This document shows, in pieces, positions 47,758 through 55,895 of a stretch of 64,000 nucleotides of DNA. The position numbers and the translations under genes are program-made. Numbering within the stretch: position 1 is the first letter of the stretch; each line of letters opens with the position of its first letter. Source of the DNA: Pelomonas cellulosilytica. GTDB lineage: Bacteria > Pseudomonadota > Gammaproteobacteria > Burkholderiales > Burkholderiaceae_C. Location: the NCBI RefSeq assembly GCF_021353265.1, contig NZ_JAJTWU010000003.1, positions 310,001 through 374,000 of the forward strand, read 5' to 3'. Below the pieces are notes generated by a model. That model was given only the letters and a program-made list of their open reading frames with translations. It had not been told where the DNA came from and did no database searches.

Positions 47758-48353
47758 GATTTGTTCCTGCCCTGCTCCTCTGCACCGCAGCGCTCGCCGG
47801 CTGCAGCCTCGCGCCGACGGTGCCGCCGCGCGCTGTCTACGACCTCGGCCCCGCGCCCACCATCGCGACGGCCACCACACCGGGCGCCGTCGCCTGGCGC
47901 ATTGCAGACGTCACCGCCCCGCCATGGCTTGACGGCGATGGCATCGCCTACCGCCTCGCGTTCCAGCAAGCCCAGCGCCAGGAGCATTACCGCGACAGCG
48001 TCTGGGCCGCGCCGCCCGCCGCGCTGCTGACCCAGCGGCTGCACGAGACCGTTGCGACCGCAGCGGCATGCCCCGAAGTTTCGGCCAACGCGACCAGGCC
48101 GGTGACGCTGCTGACCGTCAACCTCGACCAGTTCGAGCAGCTGTTCAGCAGCCCGTCCGGCAGCCAGGCCGTGCTGCGCGTGCACGCCACGCTGTGGCCG
48201 GCGGGCGCGCTTGGCGCCACGCAACAGCAGCTGTGGCGGCTGGAGCGCCCCACCACGCCGGACGCCGCCGGCGCCGCGCGCGGCCTGGCCCAGGCCGTGG
48301 ACGACTGGCTGCCGCAACTGGCCGCCTGGCTCGTGTCCAACTGCCCAAAGTAG
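47754..48353 (+). CDS. ABC-transport auxiliary lipoprotein (PqiC-like)
   Basis: A 199-residue lipoprotein with lipobox LAGC (residues ~14-17 in LLLCTAALAGCSLAP). The rest matches the ABC_trans_aux/PqiC type: YDLGPAP, AWRIADVTAPPWLDGDGIAYRLAFQQAQRQEHYRDSVWAAPPAALLTQRL, and LLTVNLDQFEQLFSSPSGSQAVLRVHATLW. It starts in an ATGA overlap with the MCE gene. Probably sits at the outer membrane and docks the MCE tunnel, as PqiC does for PqiB. The presence of this subunit in place of MlaC/MlaA marks the operon as a Pqi/Yeb-like or mixed type. Confidence 0.88.
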   Translation: MRFVPALLLCTAALAGCSLAPTVPPRAVYDLGPAPTIATATTPGAVAWRIADVTAPPWLDGDGIAYRLAFQQAQRQEHYRDSVWAAPPAALLTQRLHETVATAAACPEVSANATRPVTLLTVNLDQFEQLFSSPSGSQAVLRVHATLWPAGALGATQQQLWRLERPTTPDAAGAARGLAQAVDDWLPQLAAWLVSNCPK

Positions 48354-48404
48354 GCCGGCGTCGCGATCCGTGACGAACGCCACCCGCGGTCCGCGGGGCG
48401 CCAG

Positions 48405-48695
48405 TCAGACCTGCAGTTCGTAGACCCGCGCGGTTTCGCGGTCGGCCAGCGCAAAACCTGCCAGCGCCCCGTCCCACTCGGAGCCGGCGGCGTTGCCCGT
48501 GGCCGGCTCGCCGCGGATGAGCTGGGCGACCTCCTCGGTGTTGGCGTCGAACTCGGCCGCGGGCGTGCGGTCGGCCCGGAACAGCCGCGCCACGCTGGCC
48601 TGCCCGTCGCCCATCACGACGACGAAGCGGGTCACGGGGCGAAGGGAATGGGGGCTGTGCTGCGGCGGCACCTCGTGCCCGTAGCCGTCGTTCAT
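48405..48695 (-). CDS. Small conserved-looking hypothetical protein
   Basis: A 96-residue soluble protein; ATG 48695 follows GAGGA. Sequence MNDGYGHEVPPQHSPHSLRP, then VTRFVVVMGDGQASVARLFRADRTPAAEFDANTEEVAQLI and EWDGALAGFALADRETARVYEL. The central strand-turn-strand reads like a small beta-rich domain. I do not recognise the family. It is on the opposite strand to the lipid-transport operon and 69 nt downstream of the protease-TPR gene. Confidence 0.55.
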   Translation of the reverse strand: MNDGYGHEVPPQHSPHSLRPVTRFVVVMGDGQASVARLFRADRTPAAEFDANTEEVAQLIRGEPATGNAAGSEWDGALAGFALADRETARVYELQV

Positions 48696-48764
48696 GGTCG
48701 TCCTCGGTGTGGCGCAGCGGCTGCTGCTCGTACGGCAGCGGGGCACACGGCGTTCCCGCGGCGT

Positions 48765-50579
48765 TCAACGCACTGCCTGGCCTGCGGACGAGGGCTCCGG
48801 CGCGGGTGCATCCGCAGCCACCGGGAAACCGGCGCGACCGACCTCCGTGTCGATGGCCGCGTTCAACGATCGGGCGGCGGCCAGGTCACGCTGCGCGGCG
48901 TCGGCCTGGCCGAGGCGCTGCTGCGCAAGCGCGCGACCATAGTGCGAGAAGGCAATGGGCTTGAGCTTGATCGCCCCATCGAACGCCCGGACGGCGCTGC
49001 GCGCGTCGTCCAGCCGCAGGTAGGCCCAGCCCAGACTGTCGCGGTAGGCCGGTTCGTCGCCATCGAGGTCGATGGCGTCCTTGCAGTCGTCCACGGCCAG
49101 CTTCAGGTCCAGCGCCAGCCGGGCGCGCAGCCAGCAGCGCTGGTTCAGCACACTGGCCAGCCGCGCGTCATGGCGGTGAGTCGGCACCCAAAGCGCCCAC
49201 TGTCGCAACGCCTCGGGCGCCAGCCCCAGCTCGCTGTAGACCGTGGCCATGTTGGCGCGCAGGTGGCTGGGCGGCGGCAGCAGGCGGTCCAGCGCGGCGA
49301 GGTCGGCCAACGCAGCGTCGCGCTCGTCGCGCGCGGCCCGCATCGCCGCACGCATCGCCAGCGCGTCGGGCTGCGCGGCGTTCAGCGCCAGCACGCGGTC
49401 CAGGTCCTGCAGCGCGCGCTCGGGGTGCGACATCGCCAGGTGCAGCCGCGCACGCGCCAGGAAGTTGGCCTCCACCGTCGGCGCCAGCTCGCACGCCCGG
49501 TCCAGGTCCTGCAGCGCCTTGGCGTACTCGCCGCGCGCGGTGGCGGCCTCGCCGCGCCTGGCCAGCGCCTGCGCGTCGTCCGGCGCAATGTCATCGGGCT
49601 TGGCGGCGAAGCGGGTGTCGTAATGGTCGGTCGGCGCGCCGCGGGCGAATACCGGCGTGCCGTTCCAGGTGGCGTAGACCTTGCCCTGCAGGCGCGACAC
49701 GTAGATGCGGTGCGACAGGAAGTAGTCCAGCCCGAGCAGCACGTCGTCGTCGAAGTAGTGGGTGTCGTCGATCTGCAGCGGAACATTGGCGATCTTCTCG
49801 CCCCCCAGCTCGAACGAGGCGATGGTGGCCGTCCAGGAGCGCACGCGCCCCTGCCCCGCGCCGCCGACGCGGCCAAGATCCTTCAACTCGCCTTCGGGCA
49901 CCTTGGCGCTCCGGGCAGAGTCGAGCATCAGCGAGGTGCCGGGCGCGCCGGTGTCCAGAAGCGCGGTCATCTTCTGGCCGTTGACCTGCACCTTCACGCG
50001 CACAGCGGTGTCCGTGGCGGAGCTGTTGCTCACCAGGTCAGCCAGGATGACCGGCGCCTCGCCGGCCCAGTAGGCGAAGTTGACGTGCCCGCAGTCGCCT
50101 TTGGGGAACATCAGGCGCACGATGCCGTGGGCGAGGTCGTACTCGGTGTCACCGACGGACAGGAAGTTGCGGCCGAGGATGCCCATGATCCCGGAGCCCA
50201 GCTCGTTGCCGCCGACGAGGAATTCGATATCGCGCAGCTCCTGACCGCGCAGCCCGACGCGGCTCACCTGGGTCAGGCGCGCCCGGATGTTGCCGGTGTA
50301 GCCCGACAGGCGGAAGCCGTCGGGCAGGCTGCGCAACGGAAGGCTCAGCTGGGCCGCGGCTGCCGGCGACAGCATGCTGAAAAAGGCACCGCTGTCGATC
50401 AGCAGCGGCGCCTCGGTGCCGTTCAACGACAGCGTGCCGACCGGACGCTGGTTGACGAGCCGCACCGGGATCTCCAGCTGCGCCAACTGGCAACCGGCGC
50501 GTGCGGCCGCGGCGCCCAGCAGCAGCGCGGCGGCCCAGGCCTGGACCCAGGCCCGGCCGTGGTGGCAACCCTTCTTCAT
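48765..50579 (-). CDS. Exported tandem retropepsin-like aspartyl protease with TPR domain
   Basis: A 604-residue protein with a signal peptide (WVQAWAAALLLGAAAARAG). Two aspartyl-protease-like domains follow. The first has APLLIDSGAFFSMLS (~residue 60) with GIMGILGRNFLS as the flap/second region. The second has MTALLDTGAPGTSLMLDS (~205) with DDDVLLGLDYFLS. From ~325 to 590 there are about seven tetratricopeptide-type helical pairs (ARRGEAATARGEYAKALQDLDRACELAP and so on). One domain carries D-S-G and the other D-T-G, so both catalytic Asp are kept. The protein may be a periplasmic protease or a peptide-binding scaffold. The gene stands alone. Confidence 0.82.
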   Translation of the reverse strand: MKKGCHHGRAWVQAWAAALLLGAAAARAGCQLAQLEIPVRLVNQRPVGTLSLNGTEAPLLIDSGAFFSMLSPAAAAQLSLPLRSLPDGFRLSGYTGNIRARLTQVSRVGLRGQELRDIEFLVGGNELGSGIMGILGRNFLSVGDTEYDLAHGIVRLMFPKGDCGHVNFAYWAGEAPVILADLVSNSSATDTAVRVKVQVNGQKMTALLDTGAPGTSLMLDSARSAKVPEGELKDLGRVGGAGQGRVRSWTATIASFELGGEKIANVPLQIDDTHYFDDDVLLGLDYFLSHRIYVSRLQGKVYATWNGTPVFARGAPTDHYDTRFAAKPDDIAPDDAQALARRGEAATARGEYAKALQDLDRACELAPTVEANFLARARLHLAMSHPERALQDLDRVLALNAAQPDALAMRAAMRAARDERDAALADLAALDRLLPPPSHLRANMATVYSELGLAPEALRQWALWVPTHRHDARLASVLNQRCWLRARLALDLKLAVDDCKDAIDLDGDEPAYRDSLGWAYLRLDDARSAVRAFDGAIKLKPIAFSHYGRALAQQRLGQADAAQRDLAAARSLNAAIDTEVGRAGFPVAADAPAPEPSSAGQAVR

Positions 50580-50691
50580 CGCTCTCCCTTTCAGCGCCGA
50601 CTTTAGACAGCGCGCCGCGCTTGGCCAACCGGGCGAACACGGCCTGGGTGAACCACGAGGAGACGTGAACCGCGGCTGCCGTTATGCTGCT

Positions 50692-50706
50692 TGAAACAAC
50701 GTTTCA
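50692..50706. promoter_or_regulatory. Operator ahead of kdgK (TGAAAC-N3-GTTTCA)
   Basis: A perfect 6+6 inverted repeat with a 3-nt centre, ending 6 nt before the kdgK start codon. A closely matching site, TGGAAC-N3-GTTTCA, lies at 62603-62617 ahead of kduD. The half-sites GAAA/TTTC resemble KdgR (IclR-family) boxes of pectinolytic bacteria, although the spacing there is one base longer. No regulator gene for it is in the window. Confidence 0.6.
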
Positions 50707-50712
50707 TTTCTC

Positions 50713-51669
50713 ATGAGTCCCTTTTCCTCGCGGTCGGCACGGCCGCTGTCCATCGCCGCGCTGGGCGAATGCATGCTCGAGCTGCAGGGCCCTGCCTTCG
50801 GTCAGCTGCGGCAGACCTTCGGCGGCGACACGCTGAACACCGCCGTCTACCTGGCCCGCTGCGGCGGCGACGCACTGCGAGTGCATTACGCGACGGCGCT
50901 GGGCGACGACAGCCTGAGCGCGGGCCTGCTGGAGCGCTGGGCCGCCGAAGGTGTGCTGACCGGCCTCGTGCAGCGCCTGCCCGGCCGGCTACCGGGCCTC
51001 TACCTCATCGAGCTGGACGGCGGCGGCGAGCGGCGCTTTCACTACTGGCGCGGCCAGGCGGCAGCACGGGCCTATTTCGACAGCGCGGCCACGGCGCTGG
51101 AGGAACAGGCCGACGCGCTCGACGCGCTCTACCTGTCCGGCATCAGCCTGGCCATACTGCCGCCGGCCGGCCGCGAGCGGGCCGTAGCGCTGATGGCTCG
51201 CATGCGGGCGCGCGGCGCGGTCGTCGCCTTCGACAACAACTACCGCCCGCGGCTGTGGGAGTCCGCAGCCGAAGCGCGCCACTGGTACGGCCGCGCCTTC
51301 GCCGCGGCGAGCATCGCGCTGATCACCGCCGACGATCACCAGGCGCTGCATGCGCTGCCCGACCTTGACGCGGCCGTCGCCGCTGCGCAGGCGCTACCGG
51401 TGGGCGAGCTCGCCATCAAGCGCGGCGCGCTGCCTACCCGCGTGGGCCAGGGCGGCGTCTGGCAGGATGTGCCGACCGAAGCCGTGGCGCGCGTCGTCGA
51501 CACCACGGCCGCGGGCGATTCCTTCGCGGCCGGCTACCTGGGCTGCCGGCTGCGCGGCCAGGCGGCCACCGCGGCGGCCGCCTTCGGCAACCGGCTGGCG
51601 GCACGCGTCATCCAGCATCCCGGCGCGCTGATCCCGCGCGAGGCGATGGCCGACTTGATGGCGGGTTGA
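50713..51669 (+). CDS. kdgK: 2-dehydro-3-deoxygluconokinase (KDG kinase)
   Basis: A 318-residue PfkB-family sugar kinase phosphorylating KDG, the common product of pectin breakdown, to KDPG. Motifs are LGECMLELQG, FGGDTLNTAVYLARCGG (substrate side), FHYWRGQAAARAYF (typical of KdgK), AFDNNYRPRLW, IALITADDHQAL and the ATP/anion-hole motif DTTAAGDSFAAGYLGCRL. The pectate lyase gene follows after 1 nt, fixing its role in pectin use. An operator lies just before the start. Confidence 0.9.
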   Translation: MSPFSSRSARPLSIAALGECMLELQGPAFGQLRQTFGGDTLNTAVYLARCGGDALRVHYATALGDDSLSAGLLERWAAEGVLTGLVQRLPGRLPGLYLIELDGGGERRFHYWRGQAAARAYFDSAATALEEQADALDALYLSGISLAILPPAGRERAVALMARMRARGAVVAFDNNYRPRLWESAAEARHWYGRAFAAASIALITADDHQALHALPDLDAAVAAAQALPVGELAIKRGALPTRVGQGGVWQDVPTEAVARVVDTTAAGDSFAAGYLGCRLRGQAATAAAAFGNRLAARVIQHPGALIPREAMADLMAG

Positions 51670-51670
51670 C

Positions 51671-52984
51671 ATGCGGCTGCTGTGGTCCCTGGCCGTCGTG
51701 GCCGGCATCGCGCACGCGTCGGACACCGCGCCGCTGCACCGCGCGACGTACGTGCACGCCGGATGGGCACAGACGACAGGCGGCCAGGGTGGCCGCATCC
51801 TGCGCGTCACGACGCTGGCCGCGGACGGCCCCGGCAGCCTGAAGGCGGCGCTGGAGGCCGGCGGCCCGCGCATCGTCGTCTTCGAGGTCGGCGGCGTCAT
51901 CGACCTGGGCGGCCAGAGCCTCAAGATGCGCGAAGGCCACATCACCATTGCCGGGCAGACGGCGCCCGACCCGGGCATCACGCTGATCAAGGGCGAGCTG
52001 GAGGTCTTCGCCAAGGACGTCATCGTCCAGCACCTGAGCATCCGCCCCGGCGCCTACGGCCGCGCCCGACGCAGCGGCAACGACCAAGACGGCCTGTCCA
52101 CCGCCGACGGCGCCGAGCGCGTCATCGTCGACCACTGCAGCTTCTCATGGGCGACCGACGAGAACCTCTCGACCAGCGGCCAGCGCTTCGCCGGCGCGAC
52201 GCCCGACGACTGGCGGGCGCACACGTCGCACGCCATCACGTTCAGCCACAACCTGATCTACGAGGGCCTGAACGAGGCCGTGCACCTCAAGGGCGAGCAC
52301 AGCAAGGGCAGCCTCATCCACGACAACGTCACGCAGGTGCTGCTGTTGGGCAACATCTACGCGTCCAACCGCGAGCGCAACGCGCTCTTCAAGGGCGGCA
52401 CCTGGGGCGCCATGGTGAACAACCTCATCTACAACCCGGGCTGGCGCGCCGTCCATTACAACCTCATCGCGCACGAGTGGATGGGCCGGCCGTACCAACT
52501 GGGCAGGCTCACGCTGGCCGGCAACGTCTACCGAGCCGGCCCCGACACAGCGCTGAACCTGCCGCTCTTCACGCTCGGCGGCGTCGGCGACGTGCAGCTG
52601 TTCGAGCAGGACAACCTGGCCGTCGACCGCCAGGGCCAGCCGCTGCCGCTGACCGGCCGCTACACGACGGCCGCCGACATCGTGCCGGTGCGCGAGCCCT
52701 ATCTGCCGGCGGGCCTGAAGTGGCTGCAGCCGCGCGAGCTGGAGAAGCTGCTGCCGCTGATGGTGGGCTCGCGGCCATGGGCACGCGACCCGCTGGACTT
52801 CAAGCAGCTCAGCGACATCGCCGAGGACCGCGGCCGGCTCATCGACGACGAGACGCAGAACAATCCCGAAGGCCTGCCCCGCCGCACCCCCACCCGCCGC
52901 CCTTTCGTCGAGGCGGACTGGAACCTGGCCGACATGAGCCCCAGGGCGGGTTGGGACTCGTTGTTCCGCCAGGTGTCGCAGTGA
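51671..52984 (+). CDS. Secreted pectate lyase (PL1-type parallel beta-helix)
   Basis: A 437-residue enzyme with a short signal peptide (LLWSLAVVAGIAHAS). The order ILRVTTLAADGPGSLKAALEAGGPRIVVFEVGGVIDLGG, ITIAGQTAPDPGITLIKGE, FAKDVIVQHLSIRPG and VIVDHCSFSWATDENLSTSG is that of PL1 lyases of the pectate trisaccharide-lyase kind, built on a right-handed beta-helix. ITFSHNLIYEGLNEAVH and LLLGNIYASNRERNALFKGG continue the coils. Cleaves polygalacturonate by beta-elimination to unsaturated oligomers. The gene is coupled to kdgK upstream and to the esterase downstream (shared GTGA). Confidence 0.88.
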   Translation: MRLLWSLAVVAGIAHASDTAPLHRATYVHAGWAQTTGGQGGRILRVTTLAADGPGSLKAALEAGGPRIVVFEVGGVIDLGGQSLKMREGHITIAGQTAPDPGITLIKGELEVFAKDVIVQHLSIRPGAYGRARRSGNDQDGLSTADGAERVIVDHCSFSWATDENLSTSGQRFAGATPDDWRAHTSHAITFSHNLIYEGLNEAVHLKGEHSKGSLIHDNVTQVLLLGNIYASNRERNALFKGGTWGAMVNNLIYNPGWRAVHYNLIAHEWMGRPYQLGRLTLAGNVYRAGPDTALNLPLFTLGGVGDVQLFEQDNLAVDRQGQPLPLTGRYTTAADIVPVREPYLPAGLKWLQPRELEKLLPLMVGSRPWARDPLDFKQLSDIAEDRGRLIDDETQNNPEGLPRRTPTRRPFVEADWNLADMSPRAGWDSLFRQVSQ

Positions 52985-54069
52985 CGCTCGCGCGCCGGCA
53001 TGCGCTTGCCGGCCTCGCGGCCTGGCCGCTGTTGGCGCGCGCCGAAGCGCTCGACGACGCGCTGGCCGGCCTGCAGCGCCGCTGGCACCCGCGGCTCGCC
53101 TGGCGGCCGGACGCCGGCTGGCATGACGAGGCGCTGGCCGTGGCGCAACGGCTGGTGCTGCGCCCCGGCGACGACGGCAGCAGCCTGGCCACCGAAGTGA
53201 TGGCCGAGCAGGACCGCGGCCCGCACCTGGCCCAGGCGCTGACGCTGCGTGGCGCGCTGGGCGACCGCGTGCCCGCCCTCTTCCTGCGCCCGCAAGGGCC
53301 CGGCCCACATCCGGCGGTGCTGCTGCTGCACGACCACGGCGCGCGCTTCGACATCGGCAAGGAAAAGCTGATCCGTCCATTGACGGCAAACCCGGCGGCC
53401 GCCGCCTGGGCGCAGCGCTGGTTCGGCGGCGCGTTCGTCGGCGACACGCTGGTAAACGCCGGCTTCGCCGTGCTGGCCATCGATGCGCTGGGCTGGGGCG
53501 AACGCAGCCGCCCCGGCTTTGCGAAGGACGACCAGCAGGCGCTGGCCAACCACCTGATGCAGCTGGGCCGGCACTGGGCCGGCATCATTGCCAGCGACGA
53601 CCTGCGCGCCCACCGCTGGCTGCGCGAGCAGCCGGACGTCGACGCTGGGCACGTGGCGGTGCTGGGGTTCTCGATGGGCGCCCTGCGCGCGTGGCAACTG
53701 GCGGGCGTCTGCCCGGCCGTGTCCGCCTGCGTCGCCTCGCACTGGATGTGCACGCGCGAGGGCCTGCTCCGCGCGGGCGAGCACACACTGCAGGGGCAGT
53801 CGGCCTTCAGCATGGTCCACCCGGGCCTGGGGGCCGAGTTGGACCACCCGGACATGGCCGCGCTCATCGCGCCGCGCCCCTTGCTGCTGTTTGGCTCGCC
53901 GCAGGACCGGTTGTTTCCGTGGGACGCCACGCAGGCGGCCTGGACCCAGCTCGCCCGGGCCTGGCAAGGCCACGAAGACGCCTTCGCGACGCGCCCCACG
54001 CCCAGCGGCCACCGCTTTGATCGCGAGCAGCAGGCCGTCGCGACGGCATGGCTGTCGCGCTGGGCGTGA
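52981..54069 (+). CDS. Exported alpha/beta hydrolase of the pectin operon (probable esterase)
   Basis: A 362-residue protein starting at GTG 52981, overlapping the lyase stop codon. The N-terminal LARRHALAGLAAWPLLARA looks like a Tat- or Sec-type signal. The core is an acetyl-xylan-esterase/dienelactone-hydrolase-like fold: PAVLLLHDHGARFDIGKEKL, GDTLVNAGFAVLAIDALGWGERSRPG, nucleophile elbow VLGFSMGALRAW, Asp in LLLFGSPQDRLFPWD and His in PSGHRF. The substrate is not certain. Position after a pectate lyase suggests removal of acetyl or methyl groups from pectin. Not a classical CE8 or CE12 enzyme. Confidence 0.8.
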   Translation: MTLARRHALAGLAAWPLLARAEALDDALAGLQRRWHPRLAWRPDAGWHDEALAVAQRLVLRPGDDGSSLATEVMAEQDRGPHLAQALTLRGALGDRVPALFLRPQGPGPHPAVLLLHDHGARFDIGKEKLIRPLTANPAAAAWAQRWFGGAFVGDTLVNAGFAVLAIDALGWGERSRPGFAKDDQQALANHLMQLGRHWAGIIASDDLRAHRWLREQPDVDAGHVAVLGFSMGALRAWQLAGVCPAVSACVASHWMCTREGLLRAGEHTLQGQSAFSMVHPGLGAELDHPDMAALIAPRPLLLFGSPQDRLFPWDATQAAWTQLARAWQGHEDAFATRPTPSGHRFDREQQAVATAWLSRWA

Positions 54070-54114
54070 ACAGACTCCTGAGATGATCTGTCACGCCACC
54101 CACCAGCCGCTTCT

Positions 54115-54342
54115 ATGACACGTGACGCCCGACATGCCCGCACCGCCCGCCTGAAAACCGCGGCAACCTGCGTGTTGCTGGAGGCCCTGGCCCTCGTGCT
54201 GATGCGGCCGTTCACCGCTGGCTATGGCGAGGCGGCCTTCATGTCGGCGCTGACGCTGGGCCCGCTGTCGCTGTGGGTAGCGCCGCGGCTGTACCGCCAG
54301 CTGTCACGCGCAAAGTGCGACGCGTCGCCTGCCGAGCGATGA
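54115..54342 (+). CDS. Small membrane protein coupled to cutA
   Basis: A 75-residue protein with two hydrophobic segments (TAATCVLLEALALVLMRPF and FMSALTLGPLSLWVAPRLY) and basic ends. The stop codon overlaps the cutA start (ATGA), which supports it as a real gene despite its size. Family unknown. GC3 and spacing match the neighbours. Confidence 0.55.
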   Translation: MTRDARHARTARLKTAATCVLLEALALVLMRPFTAGYGEAAFMSALTLGPLSLWVAPRLYRQLSRAKCDASPAER

Positions 54343-54686
54343 CGGCGGCCGACGCGTCGGAACTGCTGGCGGTCTTCACGACCGTGGCCACGCGCGAGCA
54401 GGCGGACGCGCTGGCCCGCGGCGCGGTGGCACAACGGCTCGCAGCCTGCGTGCAGGTGGAACCCATCCACAGCACCTACCGCTGGCAGGGCGAGGTCGTC
54501 CACGAGCCCGAGCTGCGCCTGGTGTTCAAGACGAACCAGGCCAACTATCCGTCGCTGGAAGCGTGGCTGCTGGCCTCACATCCCTACGACGTACCGGCGG
54601 TCTTTGCGCTGCCCGTGGCGGCCGCATCGAGCGGCTATGCCGCCTGGCTTGCCGCCTCAATGAACCACCCCACTGATGCTGCGTGA
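54339..54686 (+). CDS. cutA: CutA-family protein (divalent cation tolerance type)
   Basis: A 115-residue protein. VFTTVATREQADALARGAVAQRLAACVQVEPIHSTYRWQGEVVHEPELRLVFKTNQANYPSLEAWLLASHPYDVPAVFALPVAAASSGYAAWL contains every conserved CutA element: LAACVQ, S-x-Y-x-W-x-G, E-x-x-L-x-x-K and HPYDVP. CutA forms very stable trimers and its molecular role is still unclear, with the copper link doubtful. ATG 54339 lies in the stop of the small membrane protein gene. Confidence 0.94.
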   Translation: MTAADASELLAVFTTVATREQADALARGAVAQRLAACVQVEPIHSTYRWQGEVVHEPELRLVFKTNQANYPSLEAWLLASHPYDVPAVFALPVAAASSGYAAWLAASMNHPTDAA

Positions 54687-55176
54687 TTTCTTCAACCAAC
54701 GCCTGTACATCCAGCTTTCGCCGCAACGCGTGAAGGTGCGCGACCCGCGATCGGGCCGCGAAGTGGACGAGGTGCCGGAGATCGCCGTTCAACGACCGCC
54801 GACCGGCAAGGCCAGCGTGCTGGCCGTGGGCTCACAGGCGCGCAGCGCAACGGCGCAGGCCGGCGCAACACTGCACAACCCCTTCGCCCACCCACGGTCG
54901 CTGGTGTCCGACTTCACGCTAGCCGACCAAGTGCTGAAAGCCTTCGCGCGCCGCGTCGTCGGCGGCGGCATGCGCTTCGTGCCCAACCCGATCGTCATCG
55001 TCCACCCGCTGGGCGAGCATGCCGGCGGCCTGACGCAAGTAGAGATCCGCGCGCTGCGGGAACTGGCGCTGGGCCTGGGCGCCTCCGGAGCCAAGGTCTG
55101 GCAGGGCCCGCCGCTGACGGACAAGCAGCTGCTGTCGGGCGAGCTGCCCGGTACCGGCAGCGTACTGGACGCCTAA
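54676..55176 (+). CDS. Truncated MreB-like actin-fold protein
   Basis: A 166-residue protein: LRDFFNQRLYIQLSPQRVKVRDPRSGREVDEVPEIAVQ, VLAVGSQARSATAQAGATLHNPFAHPRSLVSDFTLADQVLKAFARRVV, NPIVIVHPLGEHAGGLTQVEIRALRELALGLGASGAKVWQGPPLT. This follows the first half of MreB (subdomains IA/IB: GDEAK, PL-DGVIADF, FIRRV, P-VVVxVP, ExRAxxEAAxxAGA). It stops before the second nucleotide-binding half. The phosphate-1 loop is poorly kept, so ATP binding is doubtful. Similar short proteins occur elsewhere in Burkholderiales, so it is probably a distinct small protein rather than a broken mreB. It overlaps the cutA end by 11 nt. Confidence 0.7.
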   Translation: MLRDFFNQRLYIQLSPQRVKVRDPRSGREVDEVPEIAVQRPPTGKASVLAVGSQARSATAQAGATLHNPFAHPRSLVSDFTLADQVLKAFARRVVGGGMRFVPNPIVIVHPLGEHAGGLTQVEIRALRELALGLGASGAKVWQGPPLTDKQLLSGELPGTGSVLDA

Positions 55177-55895
55177 GGCGCCAGCGTCCTGGCGCCCGCC
55201 AGTTCGGGCTTCAAGGCCAGCAGGGCCGTCATCACCTGCTCGGAAAACACTGCGGCGCCCTTGGGCCCGAGGTGAGTGCGGTCGAAGCGTGGTGGCGCCT
55301 CGGCCAGCGTGTCGGCCGCGTCCTGGCCCATCGCAGCTACGGCGGCGTGACTGGTGGCGTTGAGGTCCAGCACCGGCACGCCCAGCTCGGCGCCCACACG
55401 CAGCGTGGCCTCGGCCCAGGGGCGCAGGTCGTTGGGCAGTTCGCCTGCCTTGAAGCTGCGTCGGGTCAGCGGCGTGACAAGCACCACATCGGCGCCGGCC
55501 GCCTTCACGTCCTTCACGTAGCCGGCCAGGTTCGGGCCGAACTCGGTGGCCAGGTCCGTCGAGCGGCCGGGCTTGCCGGGCTGGTCGTTGTGGCCGAACT
55601 GGATCAGCACCAGCGTCTGCTGCCGCACGTCACCCGGGCCACGTTCGTTCAGCAACGCCAGCACGCTGCCCCACAGGCCCTCGGCGCGGTAGCTGCTGCT
55701 GGAGCGTCCGCCGCGCGCGAGGTTCAGGCAGGCCACCTGCTGGAAGCGGGCGCACAGCGCGTTGCCATAGCCGCTGCGCGGCGCCATCGTGGAGTCGCCG
55801 ACGAGGATGAGCCGCGGGCCGACCGGCGGCTGACCCTGGGCGGCCGACACACCCGCCACGCTGACGAGCACGCACGCCAGCGCGAGCCGCCTCAC
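55173..55895 (-). CDS. Secreted rhamnogalacturonan acetylesterase (SGNH, CE12-type)
   Basis: A 240-residue SGNH hydrolase with a signal peptide (LALACVLVSVAGVSAAQ). The blocks are LILVGDSTMAPRSGYGNALC (block I, Ser), NLARGGRSSSSYRAEGLW (block II, Gly), QTLVLIQFGHNDQPGKPG (block III, Asn) and DRTHLGPKGAAVFSEQV (block V, Asp and His). The GDSTM, RGGRSS and GHND versions are those of rhamnogalacturonan acetylesterases. It removes acetyl groups from the hairy regions of pectin. Coupled to the lyase-methylesterase gene by an ATGA overlap and last in the leftward pectin operon. Confidence 0.9.
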   Translation of the reverse strand: MRRLALACVLVSVAGVSAAQGQPPVGPRLILVGDSTMAPRSGYGNALCARFQQVACLNLARGGRSSSSYRAEGLWGSVLALLNERGPGDVRQQTLVLIQFGHNDQPGKPGRSTDLATEFGPNLAGYVKDVKAAGADVVLVTPLTRRSFKAGELPNDLRPWAEATLRVGAELGVPVLDLNATSHAAVAAMGQDAADTLAEAPPRFDRTHLGPKGAAVFSEQVMTALLALKPELAGARTLAP

